64,000 nucleotides of DNA from Streptomyces roseolus (lineage in GTDB: Bacteria; Actinomycetota; Actinomycetes; Streptomycetales; Streptomycetaceae): positions 47,934-111,933 of the forward strand of contig NZ_BMTV01000018.1 in NCBI RefSeq assembly GCF_014649855.1, given 5' to 3'. This document shows, in pieces, positions 18,075 to 26,128 of this stretch. Made by a program: the position numbers and the translations under genes. Within the stretch, counting starts at the first letter, position 1. Each line of letters starts with the position of its first letter. Below the pieces are notes generated by a model. It had not been told where the DNA came from and searched no databases. It saw only the letters and a program-made list of their open reading frames with translations.

Positions 18075-19226
18075 CTCCACGATCGCCATCTCGTGCGGGG
18101 TGGCGTTGAAGCGGCGGCCGGTGCCGTCCTCGGTCATCGTCACGATGTCCTCGATGCGGACGCCGAAGCGGCCGGGGAGGTACACGCCCGGTTCGATGGA
18201 GAAGCACATGCCGGGGACGACCGGCCGCGCCTCGCCCTCGATCATGTAGGGCGGCTCGTGGGTGGTGACGCCGATGCCGTGGCCGGTGCGGTGGATGAAG
18301 TACTCGCCGTACCCGGCGTCGGTGATGACCTCGCGGGCGGCGCGGTCGACGTCCTGGCAGGCGATGCCGGACCTCACGGCCTCGAAGCCGGCCTGCTGGG
18401 CCTCGCGGACCAGGTCGTGGACCCGGCGCTCCTCGTCGGTGGGTTCGCCGACGTGGACGGTGCGGGTGGTGTCGGAGCCGTAGCCGTGCTTGAGCCCGCC
18501 GAAGTCGAGGACGACCATGTCACCGTGCTCGATGACCCGCTCGCCGGCCTCGTGGTGCGGGTTGGCGCCGTTGGGGCCGGAGCCGACGACGGTGAAGTCG
18601 ACCTGGGAGTGGCCGAAGTCCAGGAGCAGCCGGGCGAGGTCGGCGGCGACCTCGGTCTCGCGGCGGCCCGCGAACCGCACCTTGAGGATCTCCCCGTACG
18701 CCCGGTCGGCGGCGGCCCCGGCGGCCGCGATCCGGTCCAGCTCGTGGGCGTCCTTGACGGCCCGCAGCATCGGCAGGGCCTCGGTGAGGGAGACGTACGA
18801 GGTGCCGGGGAGGGCCTGCTGGAGGCCGAGGAGGTGCATCGCCCAGGCGTTGTCGCTGACGCCGAACCGCCCGTCCACGTCGAGGAGCGGCGCGGTGACG
18901 GCGTACGGGTCCTTGCCGTCGGTCCAGTCGCGGAGGGTCAGCGCGGGCGCGCCGACGGCCTTCTCCGCGTCGGGCGCCTCCAGGGTGGGGACGACGAGCA
19001 CCGGGTCCTGGCCGGGGGCGATCACGAGGACGGTGAGCCGCTCGGTGATCGCGGTCGGCCGGTAGCCGGTCAGGTAGACGAGGTCGGGGCCGGGGGCGAC
19101 GAGCACCCCGGCGAGTCCGGCGTCGGCGGCGGACGCGGCGGCACGGTCCATCCGGGCCCGGTAGTCGTCGGCGGTGAACGGCGTGGGGGCGTCACCGACT
19201 GCGTCGGCGGAGGCGGTCGTCGGCAT
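18072..19226 (-). CDS. Xaa-Pro peptidase (aminopeptidase P family, M24B)
   Basis: A 384-residue metallopeptidase. An N-terminal creatinase-like domain (about 20-150, with LVYLTGYRPTAITER) precedes the pita-bread catalytic domain. All five metal ligands are visible: the two Asp in VVLDFGGLKHGYGSDTTRT, the His in IHRTGHGIG, and the two Glu in FSIEPGVYLPG and VRIEDIV. It removes N-terminal residues preceding proline from peptides and is cytoplasmic. The ATG at 19226 is preceded by AAGGAG. It converges with treZ and is followed upstream by a conserved hypothetical gene on the same strand. Confidence 0.93.
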   Translation of the reverse strand: MPTTASADAVGDAPTPFTADDYRARMDRAAASAADAGLAGVLVAPGPDLVYLTGYRPTAITERLTVLVIAPGQDPVLVVPTLEAPDAEKAVGAPALTLRDWTDGKDPYAVTAPLLDVDGRFGVSDNAWAMHLLGLQQALPGTSYVSLTEALPMLRAVKDAHELDRIAAAGAAADRAYGEILKVRFAGRRETEVAADLARLLLDFGHSQVDFTVVGSGPNGANPHHEAGERVIEHGDMVVLDFGGLKHGYGSDTTRTVHVGEPTDEERRVHDLVREAQQAGFEAVRSGIACQDVDRAAREVITDAGYGEYFIHRTGHGIGVTTHEPPYMIEGEARPVVPGMCFSIEPGVYLPGRFGVRIEDIVTMTEDGTGRRFNATPHEMAIVE

Positions 19227-19312
19227 GGGGTCTCCTTCGCGGTGGCGGACGGGCGGTCCTCCCCCGGCATCCTCCCCGCCGGATCCGGCCGCCGCGACCG
19301 GGCGGCGGCCCG

Positions 19313-20272
19313 TCAGCGCGGGCCCGGTCCCTGGGCGATGAGCCGTTCGAGGAGGTCCTGGAAGTCGTCGCCGACGACGATCCGCAGCTCGCCGTGCTCC
19401 TCGTCGTGTTCGCTGAGCTGGGTGAGCGTGCCGCCCCGCCACCAGAAGACGTACGGGCTGATGGCGCCCGGGGTGTCCTCGTACTCGGAGGCGGCGAAGG
19501 AGGCCATGGCGCCGAGCGCCGGGATGATCGAGGTGTCCCGGATGGGGTGGAAGGCGATCTGGTGCCGGAAGGGCACGGCGACGAGGGCGCCGTGCTCGCC
19601 GATCGGCAGGCCGGTGACCCGCTGGGCGAGGGCGTCGAGGTCGAGGACGCGGCTGGCGGTGTAGAAGGAGTCGCCGACGACGACCTCGAAGGACATGCCG
19701 TCGGCGTCCCGGACGGTCTCGTGTTCCTCGACGGGCAGCCCGCGCAGGTTCTTCAGGGCGCGGGCGCGCAGCTGGGCGGGGTCGCCGAGCCGGTCGAGGG
19801 CCTCGTCGGTGAGCATCATGACGCTCTCGGGCAGGTCGAGCGCGAGGACCTCGTACAGGCCGGGGGCGAGCGTCCTGGCGTAGCCGAAGGCGCCGGGGTC
19901 GATGCCCTCGCCGTTGACGACCCGGGGGTAGAGCTGGGCGCGGATCTGCTCGGGCGGCAGCGTGTCGAGGGCCGAGGGGCCGTCCAGGGTCCGCACCACG
20001 AGGGTGACGTGCCGGCGGATCAGGTCGGGCCAGACGCGGGGTCCGCGCCGGTCGCGGTGGCAGACGGCGGCGAGGTTGCCGAGGCCGAAGCGGCGCTGCT
20101 TGTCGTCCTGGACGGAGGAGGCGTAGACCGTGACCTCCAGGCCGAGTTCGGCGAAGGCCTCGCGGACGGTGGCGCGGAAGAGCGCGGCCTCCCGCTCGGA
20201 GAAGTAGGCGAACTCCGGGTCCCGGGGCGCGTCCTCGCCGTCCCGCTTCGGTGTCCTGCGCAGCCACCCCAC
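19313..20272 (-). CDS. Conserved Streptomyces hypothetical protein
   Basis: A 319-residue soluble protein with no signal peptide or membrane helix. It opens with a basic MGWLRRTPKRDGED, then FSEREAALFRATVREAFAELGLEVTVYASSV, and proceeds through mixed alpha/beta segments to ELRIVVGDDFQDLLERLI. The general pattern (helix, strand, then a repeat of DDxxxxLLERL) recalls DUF1444-like proteins, but I cannot assign a family with confidence. The GTG start at 20272 follows GGAGGGC. It lies 87 bases upstream of the peptidase gene on the same strand. No catalytic motif is evident. Confidence 0.7.
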   Translation of the reverse strand: MGWLRRTPKRDGEDAPRDPEFAYFSEREAALFRATVREAFAELGLEVTVYASSVQDDKQRRFGLGNLAAVCHRDRRGPRVWPDLIRRHVTLVVRTLDGPSALDTLPPEQIRAQLYPRVVNGEGIDPGAFGYARTLAPGLYEVLALDLPESVMMLTDEALDRLGDPAQLRARALKNLRGLPVEEHETVRDADGMSFEVVVGDSFYTASRVLDLDALAQRVTGLPIGEHGALVAVPFRHQIAFHPIRDTSIIPALGAMASFAASEYEDTPGAISPYVFWWRGGTLTQLSEHDEEHGELRIVVGDDFQDLLERLIAQGPGPR

Positions 20273-20396
20273 GCCTGCCCTCCTTCCGTCGCCGTCGCGT
20301 TCAGCGTAGCGAGTGCGGCGGGGCCGTCACCGGCCGCCCGCCGAACTCGCCGCAGCCGGGAGCCGTCCCCGGCCGTCCCCGGGCGGTCCCGCGCCG

Positions 20397-20921
20397 TCAG
20401 GAGCCGTGCCGGGTCTGGAGGAGGTCGCGGGCGTAGTGGGCGAGGGAGCGGTTGTAGCGGGGCAGCAGCGGCGCGAGGGCGCCGAGGGCCAGCGACGCGG
20501 CCTCGCGGTCGCGGCCGGTGTCGGCGAGGGCGAGCGCGAGGAAGGCGTCGACGGCCGGGGCGAGGGCGAGCTCGTCGGCGTCGAGCCGCTCGGCGGGCAG
20601 GGCCCGCTCCTCGGTGAGCAGCTCCACGCTGCGGTCGGGCCGCCCGAGGTTCCGCAGGCTGCTCGCGAGCTGGATGACGGCCCGGCGCCGCCGCAGGCCG
20701 GTCAGTCCGAGCTCCAGGGCGCGCGTGTAGTGCCGGACGGCTTCGACGGGCTGCCCGGTGGAGTCGTGGGCGGCGCCGACCTCGAAGACGGCGGCGGCGT
20801 CCGTGTCGCCGCGTTCGGCGGCGAGCGCCGCGATCCGCTCCCGGAACTCCTCGGCGCCGAGGTCGTCGATCCGCTCCCAGAGGGCGGCGACCCGCCCCTC
20901 CCACCCGCTGTCGTCGCTCAT
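20397..20921 (-). CDS. Tetratricopeptide-repeat protein
   Basis: A 174-residue all-helical protein with two to three TPR-like units: AVFEVGAAHDSTGQPVEAVRHYTRALELGL, then RRAVIQLASSLRNLGRPDRSVELL, then APAVDAFLALALADTGRDREAASLALGAL. The conserved G/A-x-x-Y/A pattern fits TPRs, so it is probably a small protein-interaction scaffold. I recognise it as a common short Streptomyces TPR protein. The ATG at 20921 has only a weak GGTGG upstream. It sits between two same-strand hypotheticals, with 16 bases to the upstream gene's stop. Confidence 0.75.
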   Translation of the reverse strand: MSDDSGWEGRVAALWERIDDLGAEEFRERIAALAAERGDTDAAAVFEVGAAHDSTGQPVEAVRHYTRALELGLTGLRRRRAVIQLASSLRNLGRPDRSVELLTEERALPAERLDADELALAPAVDAFLALALADTGRDREAASLALGALAPLLPRYNRSLAHYARDLLQTRHGS

Positions 20922-20937
20922 GCGGCCACCCTAGCCA

Positions 20938-22044
20938 CTAGTCGCCGCCACCACCGCCGCCGCCACCGTCGCCGCCACCGCCGCCGCTGTCCCCGCCGCC
21001 GTCTCCCCCGCCGGAGTCCCCGGCGTCGCCGCCGTCGGAGCCCCAGCCGTCGCCGCCGCCGGGTTCGTTGTCGGCGCGGGAGGTGCCGAGGTTGCTGTAC
21101 CAGGGGCGGAGCCAGTCGGTGTCCACGGCGACGGGCTCGTACCCCTCCCTGATGCGCCACTGGGCGGGGAAGCGGGCGAGCCCGGTGGTGTCGCCGAGGC
21201 CGAACGCGGTGGCGAAGGCGTGCGCCATGACGGCGTCCAGCGGGTCGGAGGTCTCGTGGCCGACGGGGCCGAGCGGGAGCAGGAGCTGCCCGGGGACGGT
21301 GGGGGTCCGGCGGCGCGGCGGGCGGGCCAGGAGGGCGACGCGGACGCCGTCCCTGAGCAGCCAGGAGCTGGTGGCGCCGTGCCGCCGCAGCTCCCAGAGC
21401 CGGCCGACGGGCGAGGCCGGCCCGGGGAACTCGGCCTCCACCACGCTCTTCGACCTCCGCAGCTTCTTGTGCGTGAGCCGGAGCTCGGCCGTCACGTCGC
21501 CGACGGTGAGGGTGAGGCCGCGGGACGGCTGGGGCTCCTGCGGGTGGAAGCCGTACGGCGCCCGGATGCGGACGGCGGGGGCGTGCGGGCCCCAGACGTC
21601 GACGCGGACGAGCCGCCGGTCGACGGCGACGGTGACGTCGCCGTGGGGTCCGGGCGCGGTGCGGCGGGCCATCCACAGCGGTACGCCCTCGGCCCCGGCG
21701 CGCCGGGCGAGCTCGGCGACCCGCTCGGGCCCGCCGCTGAGCCGGACCGCGAGGCGCCCCAGCTCGTGGGCGAACGCGGCGGCCCGCCGCACCTTCAGCG
21801 GGGTGCTGGTGCCGGTGACGCGGACGACCGGGACGACGCCCGGGCCGTCGTCGAGGCGGGTCAGGGCCCGCTCGGACCCGCCGCCGCCGAGCCACTGCCC
21901 GCGCAGGTACGCCTCGGCCGTCGCGGCCAGGTTCAGCTCGGCGTGCGGGGTGAGGCGGCCGCCGCGCCGCAGCCCCTCCTCCGTCAGTTCGACCGTGCGG
22001 GCCAGTGGGTTCCACGACTTCTCGCCGTACAGGACTTCGTTCAC
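20938..22044 (-). CDS. Conserved hypothetical protein with Gly/Asp-rich tail
   Basis: A 368-residue protein. The first 300 residues are an alpha/beta soluble region starting VNEVLYGEKSWNPLARTVELTEEGLRRGGRLTPH, with no recognisable enzyme motif. The last 45 residues are almost entirely Gly, Asp and Ser, containing GGGDGWGSD. That nonapeptide also occurs before the cysteine tail of the membrane protein at 58389. The GTG at 22044 follows AGGGGGAG. The tail is encoded by GCC/CCG-type repeats, prone to length change. Function unknown; the nearest co-directional neighbour is a small P-loop kinase 29 bases upstream. Confidence 0.7.
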   Translation of the reverse strand: MNEVLYGEKSWNPLARTVELTEEGLRRGGRLTPHAELNLAATAEAYLRGQWLGGGGSERALTRLDDGPGVVPVVRVTGTSTPLKVRRAAAFAHELGRLAVRLSGGPERVAELARRAGAEGVPLWMARRTAPGPHGDVTVAVDRRLVRVDVWGPHAPAVRIRAPYGFHPQEPQPSRGLTLTVGDVTAELRLTHKKLRRSKSVVEAEFPGPASPVGRLWELRRHGATSSWLLRDGVRVALLARPPRRRTPTVPGQLLLPLGPVGHETSDPLDAVMAHAFATAFGLGDTTGLARFPAQWRIREGYEPVAVDTDWLRPWYSNLGTSRADNEPGGGDGWGSDGGDAGDSGGGDGGGDSGGGGGDGGGGGGGGD

Positions 22045-22073
22045 GTCTCCCCCTGCGGTGTTCCTCGGGGCCG

Positions 22074-22700
22074 TCAGGGCCCCATGTTCACCACGCGGTC
22101 GGCGCGGTCGCGGTTGCGGGCGACGAGCAGGGCGTTCGCCTCGTCGGAGCGCCGCACCCAGGCCTCGGCGTCGGCGCGGCCGCGGCCGAAGGCGACGTGG
22201 CGGTCGACGAGCCGGGGCACGCGGACGGCGTCGGGGAGGTCGGCGTACCAGACCTCGTCGAGGAGCGGCCGGACGGCGGCCCACCCCTCGCCGTCGTGGA
22301 GGAGGTAGTTGCCCTCGGTGACGACGAGCGGGGTTCCGGCCGGCACGGGGACCGAGCCGGCGACCGGCTCCTCCAGGGCCCGGTCGAAGGCGGGCGCGTA
22401 GACGACGGTCCCCGGCTCGGGTGCGCGCAGCCGGGCGAGCAGGGCGGCGTACCCGGCGGCGTCGAAGGTGTCGGGCGCGCCCTTGCGGTCGGCCCGCCCG
22501 AGCCGCGCCAGCTCGGCCCCGGCGAGGTGGAAGCCGTCCATGGGGACGAGGACGGCGAGCCCGCCGAGCCGCTCGACGAGCCGCCCGGCGAGCGTCGACT
22601 TCCCGGCCCCGGGCGGCCCGGCGATCCCCAGGATCCGCCGCCCCTCTCCGGCGAGCTCCCGCGCCCGCCCGACCAGCTCCTCGAACTCCCGCACGTCCAT
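22074..22700 (-). CDS. Nucleoside/nucleotide kinase family protein (P-loop)
   Basis: A 208-residue cytoplasmic kinase of the uridine-kinase/pantothenate-kinase fold. Walker A is ILGIAGPPGAGKSTLAGRL (about residues 23-41). The Walker B/substrate strand is VLVPMDGFHLAG, a MDGFH motif typical of this family. Later come VVTEGNYLL and a lid region with basic residues, DRHVAFGRGRADAEAWVRR. It phosphorylates a small hydroxyl substrate with ATP; the family includes kinases for fructose, nucleosides and pantothenate, so the substrate is open. The ATG at 22700 begins this fold directly. It is divergent from the VOC gene. Confidence 0.85.
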   Translation of the reverse strand: MDVREFEELVGRARELAGEGRRILGIAGPPGAGKSTLAGRLVERLGGLAVLVPMDGFHLAGAELARLGRADRKGAPDTFDAAGYAALLARLRAPEPGTVVYAPAFDRALEEPVAGSVPVPAGTPLVVTEGNYLLHDGEGWAAVRPLLDEVWYADLPDAVRVPRLVDRHVAFGRGRADAEAWVRRSDEANALLVARNRDRADRVVNMGP

Positions 22701-22755
22701 GCGGCCGATTGTCGCAGCCCCCGGCGGTGGCCCCCGGACCCTCGGGGGGTCCCTC

Positions 22756-22797
22756 CCCCGACCCTCGTACGGACCCTCCTCGGGTCGAGGGTCGGGG
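22756..22797. promoter_or_regulatory. 12-base inverted repeat in a divergent intergenic region
   Basis: CCCCGACCCTCG (22756-22767) and CGAGGGTCGGGG (22786-22797) are perfect reverse complements around an 18-base spacer that itself contains another GACCCTC. The repeat sits in the 158-base gap between the divergent kinase and VOC genes and could be an operator or a structured 5' leader. Confidence 0.4.
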
Positions 22798-22858
22798 CGG
22801 GCGCGACGCGGGGTCGTGCGGGTGGGTCGCCGTGCTTTCCGCGTATTACGTTGGGGTA

Positions 22859-23266
22859 ATGCCGTCCATCGCACTCGTCACCCTCGTCGTCCGTGACTAC
22901 GACGAGGCCATCGCCTTCTACACCGACGCCCTCGGCTTCGAGCTGGTCGAGGACACCGACCGGGGCAACGGCACCCGCTGGGTCGTCGTCCGTCCGGCCG
23001 GCTCCGGCGGCGTCGGCGGCCTCGGGAACGCCGGGCTGCTCCTCGCCCGCGCCAAGAACGACGAGGAGGAGGCCGCCATCGGCAACCAGACCGGCGGCCG
23101 GGTCGGATTCTTCCTCCACACCGACGACTTCGCCCGCGACCACGAGCGGATGTCGGCCGCCGGGGTGAAGTTCCTGGAGGAGCCCCGCCACGAGCCGTAC
23201 GGCTCGGTCGCCGTCTTCGAGGACCTGTACGGCAACCGCTGGGACCTCCTCCAGCCGGCCGGCTAA
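22859..23266 (+). CDS. VOC-family (glyoxalase/dioxygenase fold) protein
   Basis: A 135-residue protein of one VOC module with two beta-alpha-beta-beta-beta units: SIALVTLVVRDYDEAIAFYTDALGFELVED, then GFFLHTDDFARDHERMSAAGVKF and the closing AVFEDLYGNRWDLLQP. The final E/D-x-x-GN-x-W strand is the usual last metal-ligand region, and His in the HTDD strand is a second candidate ligand. Members act as glyoxalases, dioxygenases or drug-binding proteins; nothing here selects one. The ATG at 22859 has only a weak GGGG site. Alone on its strand before the EF-G paralogue's leader. Confidence 0.85.
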   Translation: MPSIALVTLVVRDYDEAIAFYTDALGFELVEDTDRGNGTRWVVVRPAGSGGVGGLGNAGLLLARAKNDEEEAAIGNQTGGRVGFFLHTDDFARDHERMSAAGVKFLEEPRHEPYGSVAVFEDLYGNRWDLLQPAG

Positions 23267-23295
23267 TTCGCTGTCGCCCGGGCCGCGCCGCTCCC

Positions 23296-23301
23296 TAGAC
23301 T
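23296..23301 (+). promoter_or_regulatory. Candidate -10 box for the EF-G paralogue leader
   Basis: TAGACT matches the Streptomyces housekeeping -10 consensus and lies 62 bases before the leader-peptide start. A convincing -35 at 17-19 bases is not obvious in the GC-rich sequence upstream. A 9-base inverted repeat (CGGCACGGC at 23304, GCCGTGCCG at 23327) follows near the expected start of transcription. Confidence 0.4.
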
Positions 23302-23362
23302 CGCGGCACGGCCCGCCGCCCGGTGCGCCGTGCCGAGCCATGTCGACCGAGGGGAGCCGGCC

Positions 23363-23434
23363 GTGCGCAGTCACCCGTCGGCTGTCCGCGCCCGCCGCTT
23401 CGACGTGATCCTCGCCTCTTCCGCCTGCCGGTGA
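23363..23434 (+). CDS. Predicted 23-aa leader peptide (Cys-containing uORF)
   Basis: A GTG-initiated 23-codon frame preceded by the strong site GAGGGGAG. Its product ends AVRARRFDVILASSACR, closely following the RRHVDLxRxASAxC pattern of short actinobacterial leader peptides that RefSeq calls putative leader peptide and that are linked to cysteine- or translation-dependent attenuation (recalled, not searched). The stop codon lies inside a hairpin (23431-23452), and a second hairpin follows before the EF-G-like gene 104 bases downstream. This arrangement suggests ribosome position on the peptide controls the downstream gene. Confidence 0.65.
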   Translation: MRSHPSAVRARRFDVILASSACR

Positions 23435-23487
23435 CGGCTGCGCGCCCGTCACCGCAGGACCGTGCCGTACGGATTCGGCCCGTACGG
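23431..23487 (+). promoter_or_regulatory. Two hairpins after the leader peptide (attenuator-like)
   Basis: Hairpin one is GTGACGG (23431-23437) with CCGTCAC (23446-23452), overlapping the leader stop codon. Hairpin two is CCGTACGG (23465-23472) with CCGTACGG (23480-23487) around a 7-base loop. They lie between the leader peptide and the EF-G paralogue start at 23538 and could switch with ribosome occupancy. Confidence 0.5.
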
Positions 23488-23537
23488 TCGGCAATCGCGC
23501 TGCCCTGTGTTCCCACAGCAGCGAAAGGCACGTCACC

Positions 23538-25550
23538 GTGCGCGTTCTCCCGAACCCCCGCGTCCGCAACCTCGGCATCCTCGCCCACGTCGACGCCGGC
23601 AAGACGACCGTCACCGAGCGGATCCTGTTCCTGACCGGCGCCGTCCACAAGCGGGGCGAGGTCCACGACGGCACGACCGTCACCGACTTCGACCCGCAGG
23701 AGCGGGAGCGCGGCATCACGATCTCCGCCGCCGCCGTCAGCTGCGCCTGGGACGGCCACCGGCTCGCCCTCATCGACACGCCCGGCCACGTCGACTTCTC
23801 CGACGAGGTCGAGCGCGCGCTGCGCGTCCTCGACGGCGCGGTCGCCGTCTTCGACGCGGTCGCGGGCGTCGAGCCGCAGAGCGAGACGGTGTGGCGGCAG
23901 GCCGACCGGCACGGCGTCCCCCGGATCGCGTTCGTCAACAAGATGGACCGGGCGGGCGCCGACCTCGACGCGGCCGTCGCCTCGATCCGCTCCCGCCTCG
24001 GCGCCGTCGCCCTCCCCGTCCAGCTGCCCATCGGACGGGAGGACGGCTTCCGGGGCGTCGTGGACCTCGTCCGGATGAGGGCGTACGTGTGGGACGGCGG
24101 CGGTCGTGAGGAGACCGACGTCCCCGCCCGGCTGAGGGACGAGGCGGTACGCCGCCGACGCGCCCTGGAGGAGGCCGTGGCGGAGCTGCACCCGGAGGCC
24201 CTGGAGGAGTTCTGCGCGGACGGGTCCCTGTCCGACGGGACGCTCGCACGGGCGCTGCGGGCGCTCACGTTGGCCGGCGCGGCCGTCGTGGTGCTGTGCG
24301 GCTCGGCGTACCGCGACCGCGGGATCGAACCGCTCCTGGACGCGGTCGTCGCCTACCTGCCCGCTCCCACCGACCGGCCCCCGGTCGGCGGCGGCGAGCG
24401 GGCCGCCGATCCGCACGCGCCGCTGGTCGCGCTCGCCTTCAAGGTGAACGCGGCCCCGACCGGCCGCATGACCTACGTCCGCGTCTACGCGGGCCACCTC
24501 ACGAAGGGAACCACCGTGCTCGACACCGCCACCGGACGCACGGAGCGGATCTCGCGCGTGTTGCGCGTGCAGGCCGACCGCACGGCCGAGGTCTCTCTCG
24601 CCGTCGCCGGTGACATCGTCGCCGTCGTCGGCCCGAAGACCGTCCGCGCCGGCGCCACCCTGTGCGTCCCGGACGTGCCCGTCGTCCTCGAACCGCCGGT
24701 ACCGGCCGCCCCGGTGGTCTCCATGGCCGTGGAGGCCCGCCGGAGCACCGACACCGGCCGGCTGGCCGCCGGGCTCGCCCGGCTCGCCGAGGAGGACCCG
24801 TCGCTGGTGGTGCGGACCGACCCGGAGACGGGCCAGACCGTCCTGTCGGGCCTCGGCGAGCTGCACCTGGAGGTCGCCGTGGAGCGGCTGCGGCGCGACC
24901 GGGACCTGGAGGTCACGGTCGGCCGCCCGCAGGTGGCGTACCGCGAGACGGTGGTGAAGGGCGTCACGGGCCTGCTCCACCGCCACGTCAAACAGGACGG
25001 CGGCGCGGGCCAGTTCGCCCACGTCGTCCTCGACGTCCAGCCCCTGGACGGGGACGCGGGAGAGGAGGGGTTCGTGTTCGCGTCGACGGTGACGGGCGGG
25101 CGGGTGCCGCAGGAGTACGTCCGCGCGGTCGAGGCCGGCTGCCGGGACGCCCTCGCCGAGGGCCCCCTCGGCGGGCACCAGGTCACCGGCGTCCGCGTCA
25201 CGCTCACGGACGGCGCCACGCACCCGAAGGACTCCTCGGAACTGGCCTTCCGCACGGCGGGCCGCGCCGCGCTCCGGGAGGCGCTGCGCGCGAGCGCGAT
25301 GACCCTCCTGGAGCCGGTGGCCGAAGTGACGGTCACCGTCCCCGCCGAGTCCGTCGGCACGGTCCTCGGCGACCTCGCGGCCCGCCGGGGCCGGGTCACG
25401 GACTCGCAGGTCAGGGGCGGTACGTCGGTGGTGACGGCGACGGTCCCGCTGGCCGAGCTCTTCGGCTACGCGACCCGCCTGCGCGGCCGCACCCAGGGCC
25501 GGGGCACCTTCGCCACCCGCCCGGCGGGCTACGAGCCCGCCCCCGCCTAG
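23538..25550 (+). CDS. Elongation factor G paralogue (EF-G-like GTPase)
   Basis: A 670-residue translational GTPase with all EF-G domains. The G domain has AHVDAGKTT (16-24), DTPGHVDF, FVNKMDRAGAD and CGSAYRDRG. Domain II contains GRMTYVRVYAGHLTKGTTV. Domains III-V follow, with SGLGELHLEVAVERL and the closing beta domain ELFGYATRLRGRTQGRG. It is shorter than canonical EF-G (about 700) and has RHVKQDGGAGQFAHV in domain IV where EF-G has a KKQSGGSGQY-type loop. It is therefore a second EF-G, perhaps for ribosome recycling, stress or antibiotic tolerance, rather than the str-operon fusA. The GTG at 23538 follows AAAGG. Its leader peptide and hairpins suggest translation-coupled control. It overlaps the converging ATPase gene by 4 bases. 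Confidence 0.9.
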   Translation: MRVLPNPRVRNLGILAHVDAGKTTVTERILFLTGAVHKRGEVHDGTTVTDFDPQERERGITISAAAVSCAWDGHRLALIDTPGHVDFSDEVERALRVLDGAVAVFDAVAGVEPQSETVWRQADRHGVPRIAFVNKMDRAGADLDAAVASIRSRLGAVALPVQLPIGREDGFRGVVDLVRMRAYVWDGGGREETDVPARLRDEAVRRRRALEEAVAELHPEALEEFCADGSLSDGTLARALRALTLAGAAVVVLCGSAYRDRGIEPLLDAVVAYLPAPTDRPPVGGGERAADPHAPLVALAFKVNAAPTGRMTYVRVYAGHLTKGTTVLDTATGRTERISRVLRVQADRTAEVSLAVAGDIVAVVGPKTVRAGATLCVPDVPVVLEPPVPAAPVVSMAVEARRSTDTGRLAAGLARLAEEDPSLVVRTDPETGQTVLSGLGELHLEVAVERLRRDRDLEVTVGRPQVAYRETVVKGVTGLLHRHVKQDGGAGQFAHVVLDVQPLDGDAGEEGFVFASTVTGGRVPQEYVRAVEAGCRDALAEGPLGGHQVTGVRVTLTDGATHPKDSSELAFRTAGRAALREALRASAMTLLEPVAEVTVTVPAESVGTVLGDLAARRGRVTDSQVRGGTSVVTATVPLAELFGYATRLRGRTQGRGTFATRPAGYEPAPA

Positions 25551-25981
25551 AGGTCCAGCTCGGCCCGTACCGTCTTCCCGACCGGTACGCGGTCGAGCAC
25601 CTCCCACCGCGTCGCCAGCGCCCCGACGAGCAGCAGCCCCCGGCCGCCCTCGTCCAGCGGCCCCGGCGACGCGGCCGGGGCGGGCCGGCACTCGCCCCGG
25701 GTGTCGCTGACGTCGATCCGCAGGTGCAGCCCGGGCGCGTAGAGGAGCCCCAGCTCGCAGTCGCGCCCGGGCACGCGGCCGTGGGTCACGGCGTTGGCCG
25801 CCAGCTCGGCCGCGATGAGGCCCGCCGTCTCGGACAGCTCGGAGTCGTACGGGACGCCCCACTGGTGCAGTTGGTGAAGGGCCAGCCTGCGGGCGAGGCG
25901 GGCGCCGCGCGGGGTGGAGCTGAAGCGCTGCGCGAACATACGTACGGTGACGGGCCGTTTGCGCGCGAGGGGAGTCGTCAT
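25547..25981 (-). CDS. ATP-binding protein, anti-sigma regulatory factor-like (HATPase_c_2)
   Basis: A 144-residue GHKL-fold protein. The N-box is AELAANAVTHGRVPGRDCEL, and the G1 box is the ISDTRGE-like VSDTRGECRPAP; the lid and G2 appear as EGGRGLLLVGALA. Such small serine-kinase-like ATPases are very numerous in Streptomyces and typically pair with XRE-DUF5753 and DUF397 proteins, as here (26129 and 26962, divergent). The set is thought to act as a regulatory module around development or antibiotic control. The ATG at 25981 is used. The stop codon overlaps that of the EF-G paralogue. Confidence 0.9.
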   Translation of the reverse strand: MTTPLARKRPVTVRMFAQRFSSTPRGARLARRLALHQLHQWGVPYDSELSETAGLIAAELAANAVTHGRVPGRDCELGLLYAPGLHLRIDVSDTRGECRPAPAASPGPLDEGGRGLLLVGALATRWEVLDRVPVGKTVRAELDL

Positions 25982-26128
25982 GTGGCCAATTTCGCGCCGA
26001 TCATGGCGAGTTACCAGCTACCGGACTCGTACGCTGCGCTTGTACGGGTTCGTTCGCTGGACTGTACCGGTGACAGTCCGTGACCCTGGATGCGATCAAC
26101 GCGGGCACACGGTGCGGGAGGTGACGGG

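Noticed and set aside
20940..21065. GCC-rich repeats resembling a repeat array
   Set aside because: They encode the Gly/Asp-rich tail in frame, have no regular spacers and are not CRISPR.
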